A stretch of DNA of 64,000 nucleotides, taken from NCBI RefSeq assembly GCF_035918095.1, contig NZ_CP109137.1, forward strand, positions 4,280,001 to 4,344,000, in the 5' to 3' direction. The translations under genes and the position numbers were made by a program. The notes beneath the pieces are model-generated. The model worked only from the letters and a program-made list of their open reading frames with translations, did no database searches and was not told where the DNA came from. Positions within the stretch are counted from its first letter, which is position 1, and every line of letters begins with the position of its first letter. This document shows positions 8,452 to 15,713 of the stretch, one piece after another. The stretch comes from Streptomyces sp. NBC_01750 (GTDB lineage Bacteria > Actinomycetota > Actinomycetes > Streptomycetales > Streptomycetaceae).

Positions 8452-9858
8452 ATGAGAGCGACGACCCCGGACGCACATCTGACCCCGCACGAGCGGGCTG
8501 CCCGCGGCAAGGCGGCCCGCGACCGGGTGCCACGCTCCAGCCATGCCCTGTTCGAACCGCCCGCGAACCGGACCGGCCCTGTCGAGATCGTCGAGCGCCA
8601 GTCCGCCGCTCGCGTGCCGGAACTCGTACCCATCCGGTACGGCCGGATGCTGGAATCACCATTCCGGTTCTACCGGGGCGCGGCCGCGATCATGGCCTCC
8701 GACCTGGGCGCCGCGCCTCACACCGGAATCGTCGCGCAGCTCTGCGGAGACGCCCACCTGCTGAACTTCCGGCTGCTGGCCTCCGCCGAACGGAATCTGG
8801 TCTTCGACATCAACGACTTCGACGAAACCCTGCCCGGCCCGTGGGAGTGGGACGTCAAAAGGCTTTCGGCAAGCCTTGCGATCGCCGGCCGCGAAAACGA
8901 TTTCTCGCGGAAGCAGCGCGAAACCGTCGTACGGGGCGCCGTCGGGGCCTACCGGGACGCGATGCGCGGCTTCGCCGGAATGACCAACCTGGCTGTCTGG
9001 TACACCCAGGCCGACGCCGACCAGATCCGTGAACTCCTGCCGAAGGAGCTGGGCAAGGGCGCCCGCGAACGGGTCTCCCACGCGCTGTCCGCCGCACGCA
9101 CCCGCGACAACCTGCAGGTGTACAAAAAGCTCACGAAGGTCATCCACGGCGAACGGCGGATCGCGGCCGACCCTCCGTTGATCGTCCCGCTGGGCGACCT
9201 GCTCCCCGACGTCGAGCGCCATGATCTCGAGCAGCAGCTCCGGACACTCATCAAGGGATACGGCCGCAGCCTCCCGTCCGACCGGCGTCATCTGCTGGAA
9301 CAGTTCCGGCTGGTCGACGCCGCGCGCAAAGTGGTCGGCGTCGGCAGCGTCGGCACCCGCTGCTGGGTGCTGCTCATGCTCGGCAAGGACGACGAGGACC
9401 CGCTGCTGCTGCAGGCCAAAGAAGCCGACCAGTCCGTACTCGCCCCGTACGCCGGTGCCGGCGAGTACGAGAACCAGGGGCAGCGTGTCGTATCCGGGCA
9501 GCGGCTCATGCAGGCGGCCGGTGACATCTTCCTCGGCTGGGAGCGGGTCACGGGCATCGACGGCCGGCAGCGCGACTTCTACGTCCGCCAGCTGCGCGAC
9601 TGGAAGGGCATCGCGGTACCGCATCTCATGCCTCCGGACCAGCTGGAGTACTTCGGCCGTGTGTGCGGCACCACACTGGCCCGCGCCCACGCCCGCTCGG
9701 GCGACCGGATCGCCATCGCCTCGTACCTCGGCAGCAACGACAGCTTCGACCGGGCGCTCGCGGAGTTCGCCGAGCTCTACGCCGACCAGAACGAGCGCGA
9801 CTTCCAGGCCCTCACCGACGCCGCGCGCGCTGGACGGGTCACTGCCGAGACTGTCTGA
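8452..9858 (+). CDS. DUF2252 family protein
   Basis: A 468-residue protein of family DUF2252, common in actinobacteria and distantly related to the kinase/phosphotransferase fold. Conserved blocks are visible: 'FRFYRGAAAIMASDLG', 'VAQLCGDAHLLNFRLLASAE', 'VFDINDFDETLPGPWEWDVK' and 'RDFYVRQLRDWKG'. The 'GDxHLxNF ... DxNDFDE' pair resembles the catalytic and metal-binding motifs of aminoglycoside-phosphotransferase-like enzymes. A phosphotransferase activity is therefore possible but unproven. AAGGAGG lies about 5 nt before the ATG. It is part of the gene set behind the LuxR-type regulator, a context that suggests stress response. Confidence 0.9.
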   Translation: MRATTPDAHLTPHERAARGKAARDRVPRSSHALFEPPANRTGPVEIVERQSAARVPELVPIRYGRMLESPFRFYRGAAAIMASDLGAAPHTGIVAQLCGDAHLLNFRLLASAERNLVFDINDFDETLPGPWEWDVKRLSASLAIAGRENDFSRKQRETVVRGAVGAYRDAMRGFAGMTNLAVWYTQADADQIRELLPKELGKGARERVSHALSAARTRDNLQVYKKLTKVIHGERRIAADPPLIVPLGDLLPDVERHDLEQQLRTLIKGYGRSLPSDRRHLLEQFRLVDAARKVVGVGSVGTRCWVLLMLGKDDEDPLLLQAKEADQSVLAPYAGAGEYENQGQRVVSGQRLMQAAGDIFLGWERVTGIDGRQRDFYVRQLRDWKGIAVPHLMPPDQLEYFGRVCGTTLARAHARSGDRIAIASYLGSNDSFDRALAEFAELYADQNERDFQALTDAARAGRVTAETV

Positions 9859-9887
9859 CGGCGACCCGGGGGGGCCGATCACACGAT

Positions 9888-9904
9888 TCACCCGTGACGG
9901 GTGA
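9888..9904. promoter_or_regulatory. inverted repeat TCACCC-N5-GGGTGA upstream of the SHOCT gene
   Basis: A perfect 6-5-6 inverted repeat (TCACCC-GTGAC-GGGTGA) ends 76 nt before the next start codon. It matches the copies at 6159 and 8140, supporting a shared regulator for the cluster. Confidence 0.6.
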
Positions 9905-9980
9905 GGCCGCCTGCCGGGAAACGAGGAGGCTGGAAGGGAGCGGACCCCGGAGTCCGACGGTGAGTGGCAGGAGGAGAGCG

Positions 9981-10391
9981 ATGGATGGCGATCTGGTCCT
10001 GGCGTACGACTATCCCGTGCTGGGCGCCTTCTGGACGGTGATGTGGATTTTCCTCTGGATCATGTGGCTGATGCTGCTCTTCCGGATCATCATCGACATC
10101 TTCCGTGACCACGAGATGAGTGGATGGGCGAAGACGGCATGGCTGATCTTCGTCCTCATCATCCCCTTCCTCGGGGTCCTGGTGTACGTGATCGTCCGGG
10201 GCAAGGAAATGGGCACCCGTGAACTCCATCACGCACAGGAGCAGCGATCTGCCATGGACTCCTACATCCGGGAGACGGCCGGCGGAGCCGGCAGCGGGGT
10301 GGACCAGCTGGCCAAACTCTCCGAGCTCAAGGCCAAGGGCGACATATCCGAGGCGGAATTCCAGCAGGCCAAGGAAAAGCTCCTGCACTGA
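9981..10391 (+). CDS. small membrane protein with PLDc_N-like and SHOCT domains
   Basis: A 136-residue protein. Two transmembrane helices (about 12-38 and 53-74) are of the phospholipase-D-nuclease N-terminal type ('WAKTAWLIFVLIIPFLGVLVYVI'). They are followed by a cytoplasmic helical linker and a C-terminal SHOCT domain ('QLAKLSELKAKGDISEAEFQQAKEKLL'). SHOCT is a short oligomerisation motif found in many bacterial membrane proteins. GAGGAG lies just before the ATG at 9981. The function is unknown; the context (LuxR-type regulator, DUF2252, DUF7144 and the shared operator-like repeat) suggests an envelope or stress role. Confidence 0.85.
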   Translation: MDGDLVLAYDYPVLGAFWTVMWIFLWIMWLMLLFRIIIDIFRDHEMSGWAKTAWLIFVLIIPFLGVLVYVIVRGKEMGTRELHHAQEQRSAMDSYIRETAGGAGSGVDQLAKLSELKAKGDISEAEFQQAKEKLLH

Positions 10392-10651
10392 GCCCGGGCA
10401 CCGCACTCGGTGCCGTGGGATTCCCGGCGGGTCGCCCTGCCGGCAGCGCGGGGATCGTGAAGAACCGGGTCGGACGTGAAACGGCCGACCCGCCGGAATC
10501 CGAAGCCGCCGCACCGGGAGGTGCGGGAGTGGGTGAATGCGCACAGACGGCCGGCCAACGCCATCGCCTGCGCGATCCTCATCCGCCTGTTCCCGTCCAG
10601 AACGGCCGTCGATGGCTCGAACGGAGAACAACAGGGAGTAGAGGAAACACC

Positions 10652-11083
10652 ATGTCGCAGACAACTCATCCGCGGTCAACCCCCGAACGCTCCGAGGCAT
10701 CCCTGGCGACTGCCGGCGGGCTCGTGGTGTTCGCCGCAGTAATGCTGATCATCGGCGGTGTCCTCGACGTCTTCCGAGGCATCATGGCCATCGCCAACGA
10801 CGACATCTTCGTCACGACACCGCGCTACGTCTTCAGATTCGATCTGACCGGGTGGGGCTGGCTCCATCTGATCCTCGGAGTGGTGGCCATCATCGTGGGC
10901 ATCAGCCTGTTCAAGGCCCCGCTCTGGGCGCGGATCATCGGCATCGCCATTGCGGCACTGCTCATCATCACCAACTTCCTGTCCCTGCCGTACTACCCGT
11001 TCTGGTCGATCATCGCGATCGCGCTGTACGCGTTCATCATCTGGGCGCTGTGCGTGGTCCGGCATGACGACATGACGGGGTGA
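10652..11083 (+). CDS. DUF7144-type four-helix membrane protein
   Basis: A 143-residue integral membrane protein with four hydrophobic helices (about 22-45, 66-88, 92-112 and 113-135). The sequence ('GVLDVFRGIMAIANDDIFV', 'WGWLHLILGVVAIIVGISLF') is typical of a small actinobacterial membrane family that I believe is DUF7144. The ATG at 10652 follows a GGGAG at about 13 nt and GAGGAA at about 7 nt. It follows the SHOCT gene by 260 nt of non-coding sequence that contains inverted repeats but no full copy of the TCACCC element. No enzymatic motif is present. Confidence 0.8.
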   Translation: MSQTTHPRSTPERSEASLATAGGLVVFAAVMLIIGGVLDVFRGIMAIANDDIFVTTPRYVFRFDLTGWGWLHLILGVVAIIVGISLFKAPLWARIIGIAIAALLIITNFLSLPYYPFWSIIAIALYAFIIWALCVVRHDDMTG

Positions 11084-11120
11084 CGGCGCTTCCGTTCACG
11101 TCCCCCCGAACGGCAAGGCG

Positions 11121-11390
11121 GTGCAGGTCGCGTACCGCTCGTGGGGGCACAGCAAGGTCGGCGAGGTCCGCACCTGGGAAGGCGCGGACCTCCACGATGT
11201 GCTGCTGCTCGACGATGTGACGCTGCTCGACCTGGGTGTGACGGGGCCCGGGCTCAACCACGCCCTGAACGGGCGCGGTCTCCTTGGATGGCGCCAAAGC
11301 CTCGTCGTTCTGGAGGCGCAAGCCGATGCTGGCGGACAGATCATCGCCTCAGGAACTCCACCGGAGGAAGTGACGAAACCACGGTCATAA
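11121..11390 (+). CDS. hypothetical protein, possibly an N-truncated remnant
   Basis: An 89-codon frame from GTG 11121. In-frame coding-like sequence continues upstream ('VHVPPNGKAVQVAYRSWGHS') back to a stop at 11073 inside the previous gene, without a good start codon or Shine-Dalgarno site. It contains 'VGEVRTWEGADLHDVLLLDD' and no recognisable domain. Codon bias is good for about 60 codons and then weak. I read it as either a small hypothetical gene or the remnant of a longer one. Confidence 0.35.
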   Translation: MQVAYRSWGHSKVGEVRTWEGADLHDVLLLDDVTLLDLGVTGPGLNHALNGRGLLGWRQSLVVLEAQADAGGQIIASGTPPEEVTKPRS

Positions 11391-11523
11391 GTGGCCGGGC
11401 CCGTCCGGATTCTGATCCTCAGCCAATCGATGTATGCCCAGGTCAGGCTAGATTCGCCGTCGAAACGGTCAGTGATTCCCAGCTCATGTTGTTGCCACCC
11501 GGCGCCAAGGTATGTTGCGCACC

Positions 11524-11727
11524 ATGCCCGATGCTCCGCCCGCGTGTCCCGAGTGCGATCAGCCATTGAAGTCCGGCGGCTTCGTCCTCTCCAGCAGAGA
11601 AGTCGATGGTGCGCGAGCCTGCCGCATGCTGTGGCGGTGCCTCGGCCGACACGTCTGGTGGAAGTGGGCGGACCGTCCGGACGACCCTCTGGAGAACTGC
11701 CCCCAACCGCAGCTGTTCCGGTCCTGA
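11524..11727 (+). CDS. small Cys-motif (zinc-ribbon-like) protein, 67 aa
   Basis: A 67-residue protein starting 'MPDAPPACPECDQPL' with a CxxC pair (Cys8/Cys11), later cysteines ('ACRMLWRCLGRHVWWKWADR') and a last one near the C-terminus ('ENCPQ'). These could ligate zinc. No Shine-Dalgarno site is obvious. An in-frame ATG also occurs 12 nt earlier. The pattern resembles small single-gene actinobacterial proteins of unknown role. It lies next to decayed DNA and has no clear operon partner. Confidence 0.6.
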   Translation: MPDAPPACPECDQPLKSGGFVLSSREVDGARACRMLWRCLGRHVWWKWADRPDDPLENCPQPQLFRS

Positions 11728-11744
11728 CATCCGCGGCTGACGGT

Positions 11745-11962
11745 GCGTCGCCGGCCGCCGAGCGCGTCGTGCAGCACAATCGCGGTTTCCTCAGCCGGCC
11801 GGCCGGGGCGGCCGCCCTCCCACCGGCGCCACGTCCGCGCGGACACGGTGAACCGGCAGTTGTCGAAGAGTTGTTGTCCGTGCTCCTGTAGGCCGCGGCG
11901 GCCTCGACGGTGCGCCGGCCCTTCCGTAACAGGGCCGCTCTCAATGCGTCGTTGCGGCTCAC
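11745..11962 (-). pseudogene. frameshifted small HTH (XRE-like) regulator
   Basis: On the minus strand a GTG at 11962 opens 'VSRNDALRAALLRKGRRTVE'. After about 25 codons the likely protein continues in another frame as 'EHGQQLF' and 'FTVSARTWRRWEGGRPGRP', which looks like the recognition part of a helix-turn-helix of the XRE type. One indel near 11880 would restore a single frame. DUF397 genes usually sit beside an XRE gene, and a DUF397 gene lies 400 nt away on the other strand, so this may be the dead partner. Family assignment is by appearance only. Confidence 0.4.
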
Positions 11963-12362
11963 GCGCCCAGTCTGAGGTGTCGCGACAGGATCCGCCCCTT
12001 CGACTGACGGCGAGGAGGCCATGGCCGAGGAGCGGCCGCCCGATCATCTACGACCGGCACGCCACCACTTCGACCGTCATCCTCGACACCCGCCTCGACC
12101 GGTACCGCGCCTACCGAGTCCCGCGGCTGGGGACCGGCTCACCCGGGACGTCCTCGCAGAGCTCAGTCATGCGGTACCGCGTCGGGCAGGCCGGCGGTTA
12201 CTGCGTGACGGCCGAGGGTGAGAACGACAACCCCGCTGAGAAGGCGCGCGGGCGACTACGTACACCCCAGTGATCCCCGCCCCGACCGGAGCACCTCGCC
12301 AGGAATCCCGGCCGGAGCGGAGTGCAGGACCGAGCACATGCACGAGAGAGAGGACACCACTC
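11963..12362. other. region without a recognisable gene before the DUF397 gene
   Basis: Several frames are open (for example a 66-codon frame from ATG 12021), but none shows a family resemblance or consistent codon bias. The promoter of the DUF397 gene should lie at the right end. It looks like decayed or non-coding sequence. Confidence 0.4.
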
Positions 12363-12701
12363 ATGGGCACACTCAGCAATGGTCGCGGCACGGTCTCGTT
12401 CGAGAACTCGCACGCCCCGGGGCTGGACTGGCGTAAGGCGAGCAGGACCGACCTTGACCCGATCCTGAAGGACTGCGTCATCGTCGCCGAGGCGCCGGAC
12501 GCCAAGGACCATCCGCACTACAGCATCCCGGACGGCACCCGCATGGTCGCCCTCTCCGACGACAAGGACCCGGACAGCCCCGTCCTGTACTTCAGCCGCG
12601 CCGAGATCCGGAAGTTCATCGAAGGCGCGAAGGACGGCGAGTTCGACGACCTCATGGCCACCGACGAGGAGATGGAGCAGGCCGCGGCCGCGGCCGTCTG
12701 A
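12363..12701 (+). CDS. DUF397 domain protein
   Basis: A 112-residue protein with the DUF397 signature: 'LDWRKASRTD', a central 'DCVIVAEAPDAK' and 'DDKDPDSPVLYFSRAEIRKF'. DUF397 proteins are small and abundant in Streptomyces. They usually pair with an XRE/DUF5753 regulator in cassettes that affect development and antibiotic production. Here the XRE partner is absent apart from a frameshifted HTH remnant upstream. The acidic C-terminal tail ('DDLMATDEEMEQAAAAAV') is longer than usual. It ends 2 nt before the next small gene, so the two are co-transcribed. Confidence 0.9.
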   Translation: MGTLSNGRGTVSFENSHAPGLDWRKASRTDLDPILKDCVIVAEAPDAKDHPHYSIPDGTRMVALSDDKDPDSPVLYFSRAEIRKFIEGAKDGEFDDLMATDEEMEQAAAAAV

Positions 12702-12703
12702 CC

Positions 12704-12892
12704 ATGGACGCGAAGCAGGCAGGACAGGCGTTCGCAAGCATCGAGCAGTTCCGCCACACCCCGTGTCGGGAATGCCGGAGTCGGCAGACCGTCCCGCTGA
12801 TCTGTCAGGGCGTGGTCATCGTCTCCTGCGAGAAGTGCGGAGGCGCTACCCGGAAGGGGCGTCTCGAGCAGAGCGCGCCGGCCACCGCGTAG
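12704..12892 (+). CDS. small zinc-ribbon-like protein, 62 aa
   Basis: A 62-residue protein with two CxxC pairs ('CRECRS' at 21-24 and 'SCEKCGG' at about 42-45), a zinc-ribbon arrangement. It starts 2 nt after the DUF397 stop, so it is translationally linked to it. No catalytic residues are visible. The role is unknown; it may bind the DUF397 protein or DNA. Confidence 0.7.
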   Translation: MDAKQAGQAFASIEQFRHTPCRECRSRQTVPLICQGVVIVSCEKCGGATRKGRLEQSAPATA

Positions 12893-12907
12893 TCCCGCCC
12901 CACCGCC

Positions 12908-12949
12908 GCCCCGGTCTGTACGCGTCCCCCGTCGCGGACAGGCCGGGGC
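12908..12949 (+). terminator. hairpin after the DUF397 operon
   Basis: GCCCCGGTCTGT (12908-12919) pairs with ACAGGCCGGGGC (12938-12949), with a single G-T wobble, 15 nt after the last gene. The loop is GC-rich and there is no U-run. Confidence 0.55.
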
Positions 12950-13029
12950 TCTTGCGTGCCGTGATCGTTAGCGCTTCGTCTGACCGTTGGCTGAGCAACC
13001 GCCCCCCGAACCGCCCCTGAAACGCAGTC

Positions 13030-13062
13030 AGCCCCAGATCAGATGTGCTCTGACCTGGGGCT
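13030..13062 (-). terminator. hairpin terminator behind tRNA-Lys
   Basis: AGCCCCAGATCAGA (13030-13043) and TCTGACCTGGGGCT (13049-13062) form a 14-bp stem with one G-U on the minus transcript. It lies directly 3' of tRNA-Lys. Confidence 0.75.
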
Positions 13063-13068
13063 TAGCGG

Positions 13069-13141
13069 TAGGCCGTGTGGGACTCGAACCCACAACCAAC
13101 GGATTAAAAGTCCGCTGCTCTGCCAATTGAGCTAACGGCCC
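13069..13141 (-). tRNA. tRNA-Lys (UUU)
   Basis: A cloverleaf with anticodon TTT in 'CGGACTTTTAATCCG', T-arm 'GTGGGTTCGAGTCCCAC' and discriminator A. The acceptor stem GGGCCGT/ACGGCCT closes with a G-U pair. CCA is not encoded. Confidence 0.95.
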
Positions 13142-13229
13142 TCGGCAATGCATCCCCGAGCATAGCCGGACAGGACCGGTGAGCCGATCGGGTATCGGTT
13201 CACCGGCCCCGTCGAGACCCCGCCGCAGG

Positions 13230-14990
13230 TCACCGACGCGACGTCTCGCGGGCGATCGTCCGGGGGTGATTGCGGTTCAGGAACCAGTGGCGGGCCGAGG
13301 CCAGCCACCAGGCCGCGGCGAAGCCCAGGACGACCAGGACCGCGACCGGGGCGTAGTTGAACGTCTCCCAGGTGACCGGGGAGACCTGCGGAAGCATGAA
13401 GAGCACGGTGATCACCGCGACCCAGATCACCGCCACGATGCCGATCGGGCGGGACCAGCGGCCCAGGTGCCAGGGGCCGCGTTCGAAGCTGTCGCCGCGG
13501 AACAGCCGCAGCAGGGTGGGGATGACGTACGCGATGTAGAGGCCGATGACCGCGATCGAGGTCACAGCGGCGTACGCGGTGACATTGATCAGATACGGCA
13601 GACCGAGGACGAGCGCGCCGAGGGCCGCGAGCCAGACCGCGGCGACGGGCGTACGGGTACGGGGGCTGACCGTGTGCCAGACCCTCGAGAACGGCAGGGC
13701 ACCGTCCCTGGAGAAGGCGTAGATCATGCGGCTGTTCGCAGTGACCGACGCCATACCGCAGAAGAGCTGGGCGCCGACGACGACCAGGAGCAGGAGCTTC
13801 CCGGCGGTCGCACCGAGCGCGTCCAGCAGGATCTGGGCCGGCGGCGCTCCTGTCGGCGAGGCCAGGGCTCCTTCGTACGACTGGATGGCGAAGGTGAACC
13901 CGAGCAGCAGGACAAAGCCCGCGATCCACGAGGTCCAGATGGACTGGACGATGCCGCGCGGGCCGGCGGTCGCGGCGTCGTGGGTCTCCTCGGTCATATG
14001 GGCCGAGGCGTCGTAGCCGGTGAAGGTGTACTGGGCCATCAGCAGTCCGATGAGGACGACATAGAGGCCGCTGTCCCAGCCGGTGTTGTTCACGAACTTC
14101 GTGAACACGAAGGACGCCGACTGGTGGGAGTCGGGTGCGAAGGTGAGCGCGCCGACGATCACCGCGACGCCCAGCACATGCCACCAGACGCTGACGTTGT
14201 TGAGGATCGCGACGATGCGTACGCCGAAGGTGTTGAGGAGGCCGTGCAGCACCAGGATCGCGGCGAACAGCAGGATCGTCCGGCCCGGCGTGACCTCGAA
14301 GCCGAACTGGAGATTGAGGTACGCGCCGAGGAAGGACGCCGCGCCGAAGTCGATGCCCGCCGTGACAGCGACCTGGCCGAGGACGTTGAACCAGCCCGTG
14401 AACCATGCCCAGGCGGCCGCGCTGCGCGGCGGTGCCAGTCGGTGGGCCCAGAAGTACAGGCCCGCGGAGGTCGGGTACGCCGAGCAGATCTCGGCCATCG
14501 CCAGGCCGACGAACAGGGTCATCAGGCCGACGGCGACCCAGCCCCAGGTGATCACGGCCGGGCCGCCGGTGTTCATGCCGAAGAGGTAGAGGGTGAGACA
14601 GCCGGAGAGGACCGAGATGATGGTGAAGGAGACGGCGTAGTTGGAGAACGCCGACATCCGGCGGGCGAGGACCTGGGTGTAGCCGAGCTGGGCCAGGCGC
14701 TCCTCGTCGGAGCCCGCGGAGGGCGGTGCGGGGTCGGCGACGACGGCGGGTGCGGAAGAACCGACGGAGACCGGTGAGGAGGCCGGTGCGGAAGAAGCCG
14801 CGGAGGCCGGTGCGGAGTCGGGGATGACGGTCGCGGCAGCCGGTGCGGAAGAGCCCGCGGAGGCCGGTGCGGAGTCGGGGATGACGGTCGGTACGGCGCC
14901 CGGCTGGGAGCCGGAGACAGCCGTGGGTGCCGCGTCGGGAACGGAGGCTGGTTGCGGGGGAGGATCCCCCACAGTGGGGTTATCTGTCAT
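13230..14990 (-). CDS. APC-family amino-acid permease with long Pro/Ala N-terminal tail
   Basis: A 586-residue protein. About 90 residues of a Pro/Ala/Ser tail contain an imprecise repeat ('VIPDSAPASA.SSAPA', twice). Then come about twelve transmembrane segments of an amino acid-polyamine-organocation transporter, with motifs such as 'EERLAQLGYTQVLARRMSAF', 'GLAMAEICSAYPTSAGLYFW' and 'FTGYDASAHMTEET'. It resembles GABA/choline-type permeases. I start it at the ATG at 14990, preceded by CTGGGGG, but the frame continues upstream without a stop into an FG-GAP protein fragment, so a fusion protein is formally possible. The tail repeats come from a duplicated 'GATGACGGTCG' DNA block. The substrate is not predictable. 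Confidence 0.88.
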   Translation of the reverse strand: MTDNPTVGDPPPQPASVPDAAPTAVSGSQPGAVPTVIPDSAPASAGSSAPAAATVIPDSAPASAASSAPASSPVSVGSSAPAVVADPAPPSAGSDEERLAQLGYTQVLARRMSAFSNYAVSFTIISVLSGCLTLYLFGMNTGGPAVITWGWVAVGLMTLFVGLAMAEICSAYPTSAGLYFWAHRLAPPRSAAAWAWFTGWFNVLGQVAVTAGIDFGAASFLGAYLNLQFGFEVTPGRTILLFAAILVLHGLLNTFGVRIVAILNNVSVWWHVLGVAVIVGALTFAPDSHQSASFVFTKFVNNTGWDSGLYVVLIGLLMAQYTFTGYDASAHMTEETHDAATAGPRGIVQSIWTSWIAGFVLLLGFTFAIQSYEGALASPTGAPPAQILLDALGATAGKLLLLVVVGAQLFCGMASVTANSRMIYAFSRDGALPFSRVWHTVSPRTRTPVAAVWLAALGALVLGLPYLINVTAYAAVTSIAVIGLYIAYVIPTLLRLFRGDSFERGPWHLGRWSRPIGIVAVIWVAVITVLFMLPQVSPVTWETFNYAPVAVLVVLGFAAAWWLASARHWFLNRNHPRTIARETSRR

Positions 14991-15623
14991 GCCCCCAGCA
15001 ATTCCCTTGCCGGGGACACCACATGCGCCACCCGTGGCCTGAAACAGCGCCCGGTAGTTCTGCCAGCCCGTGCCGATCGTGACCGTGGCCCCGAACGAAC
15101 CCTTTCCGTCGCCCTGATTGCGCAGCAACTTGCCGTTCGTGTCACGGGAGATGAGGTCGCAGAGGCTGTCGCCCGTGACATCACCGACGGCCATGATCTC
15201 CTTGCGGCCGGCACTCCAGTCACTGAAGACCAGCTTCCGCGGCTTGAACCTGCCCGCCCCCGTACCGTCGTAGCGCCACACCTCACCGCCCGGATCCCGC
15301 GCGAGCAGATCGCCGTGCCCGTCCCCGGTCAGATCCTCCGCGCCGATGATCGTCCAGCCCTTCCAGCCGGAACCGACCTTCACGGCAGGCTCGAAGCCGG
15401 CGTTCGTACTGCCCCGGTAGAGGAAGAGGAAGCCCGTGGAGGCCTGACGTACGAGCAGATCGGGGCGGCCGTCCCCGGTGAGGTAGCCGGAGGCGGCGAA
15501 GGCGTCAAATCCGTTCCAGCGCTTGCCCATCAGATGGTGCGGCACGTTCGGGTCGATGGGGTTGCCGTCTCCGCTGTTGCGATGGCCCGCCGCGGAGGGG
15601 AGTTGACACCGGCTCGGGCCGGT
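14991..15623 (-). pseudogene. truncated FG-GAP/VCBS repeat protein, C-terminal remnant in frame with the permease
   Basis: Upstream of and in frame with the permease lie about 210 codons encoding three FG-GAP repeats: 'YLTGDGRPDLLVRQ', 'DLTGDGHGDLLARD' and 'DVTGDSLCDLISRD'. They are followed by a typical end of such proteins ('GTGWQNYRALF'). FG-GAP domains bind calcium through DxTGDGxxD and occur at the C-termini of secreted esterases and peptidases. The frame is closed on its 5' side by a stop at 15624 with no signal peptide or catalytic domain before it. The expected 3' stop codon is also missing. It is therefore a remnant, or the N-terminal part of a fusion from GTG 15545. Confidence 0.65.
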
Positions 15624-15630
15624 TCAAAGC

Positions 15631-15672
15631 GACAGGGCCCGCACAACACCGAAGTGTCGTGCGGGCCCTGTC
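15631..15672 (-). terminator. hairpin terminator behind the DEAD-box helicase gene
   Basis: GACAGGGCCCGCAC (15631-15644) pairs perfectly with GTGCGGGCCCTGTC (15659-15672), 42 nt after the helicase stop codon. Confidence 0.75.
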
Positions 15673-15713
15673 AGCGGGTCGGGCTCAGTGAGCCGTCAGC
15701 CGGTCAGCTGCGA

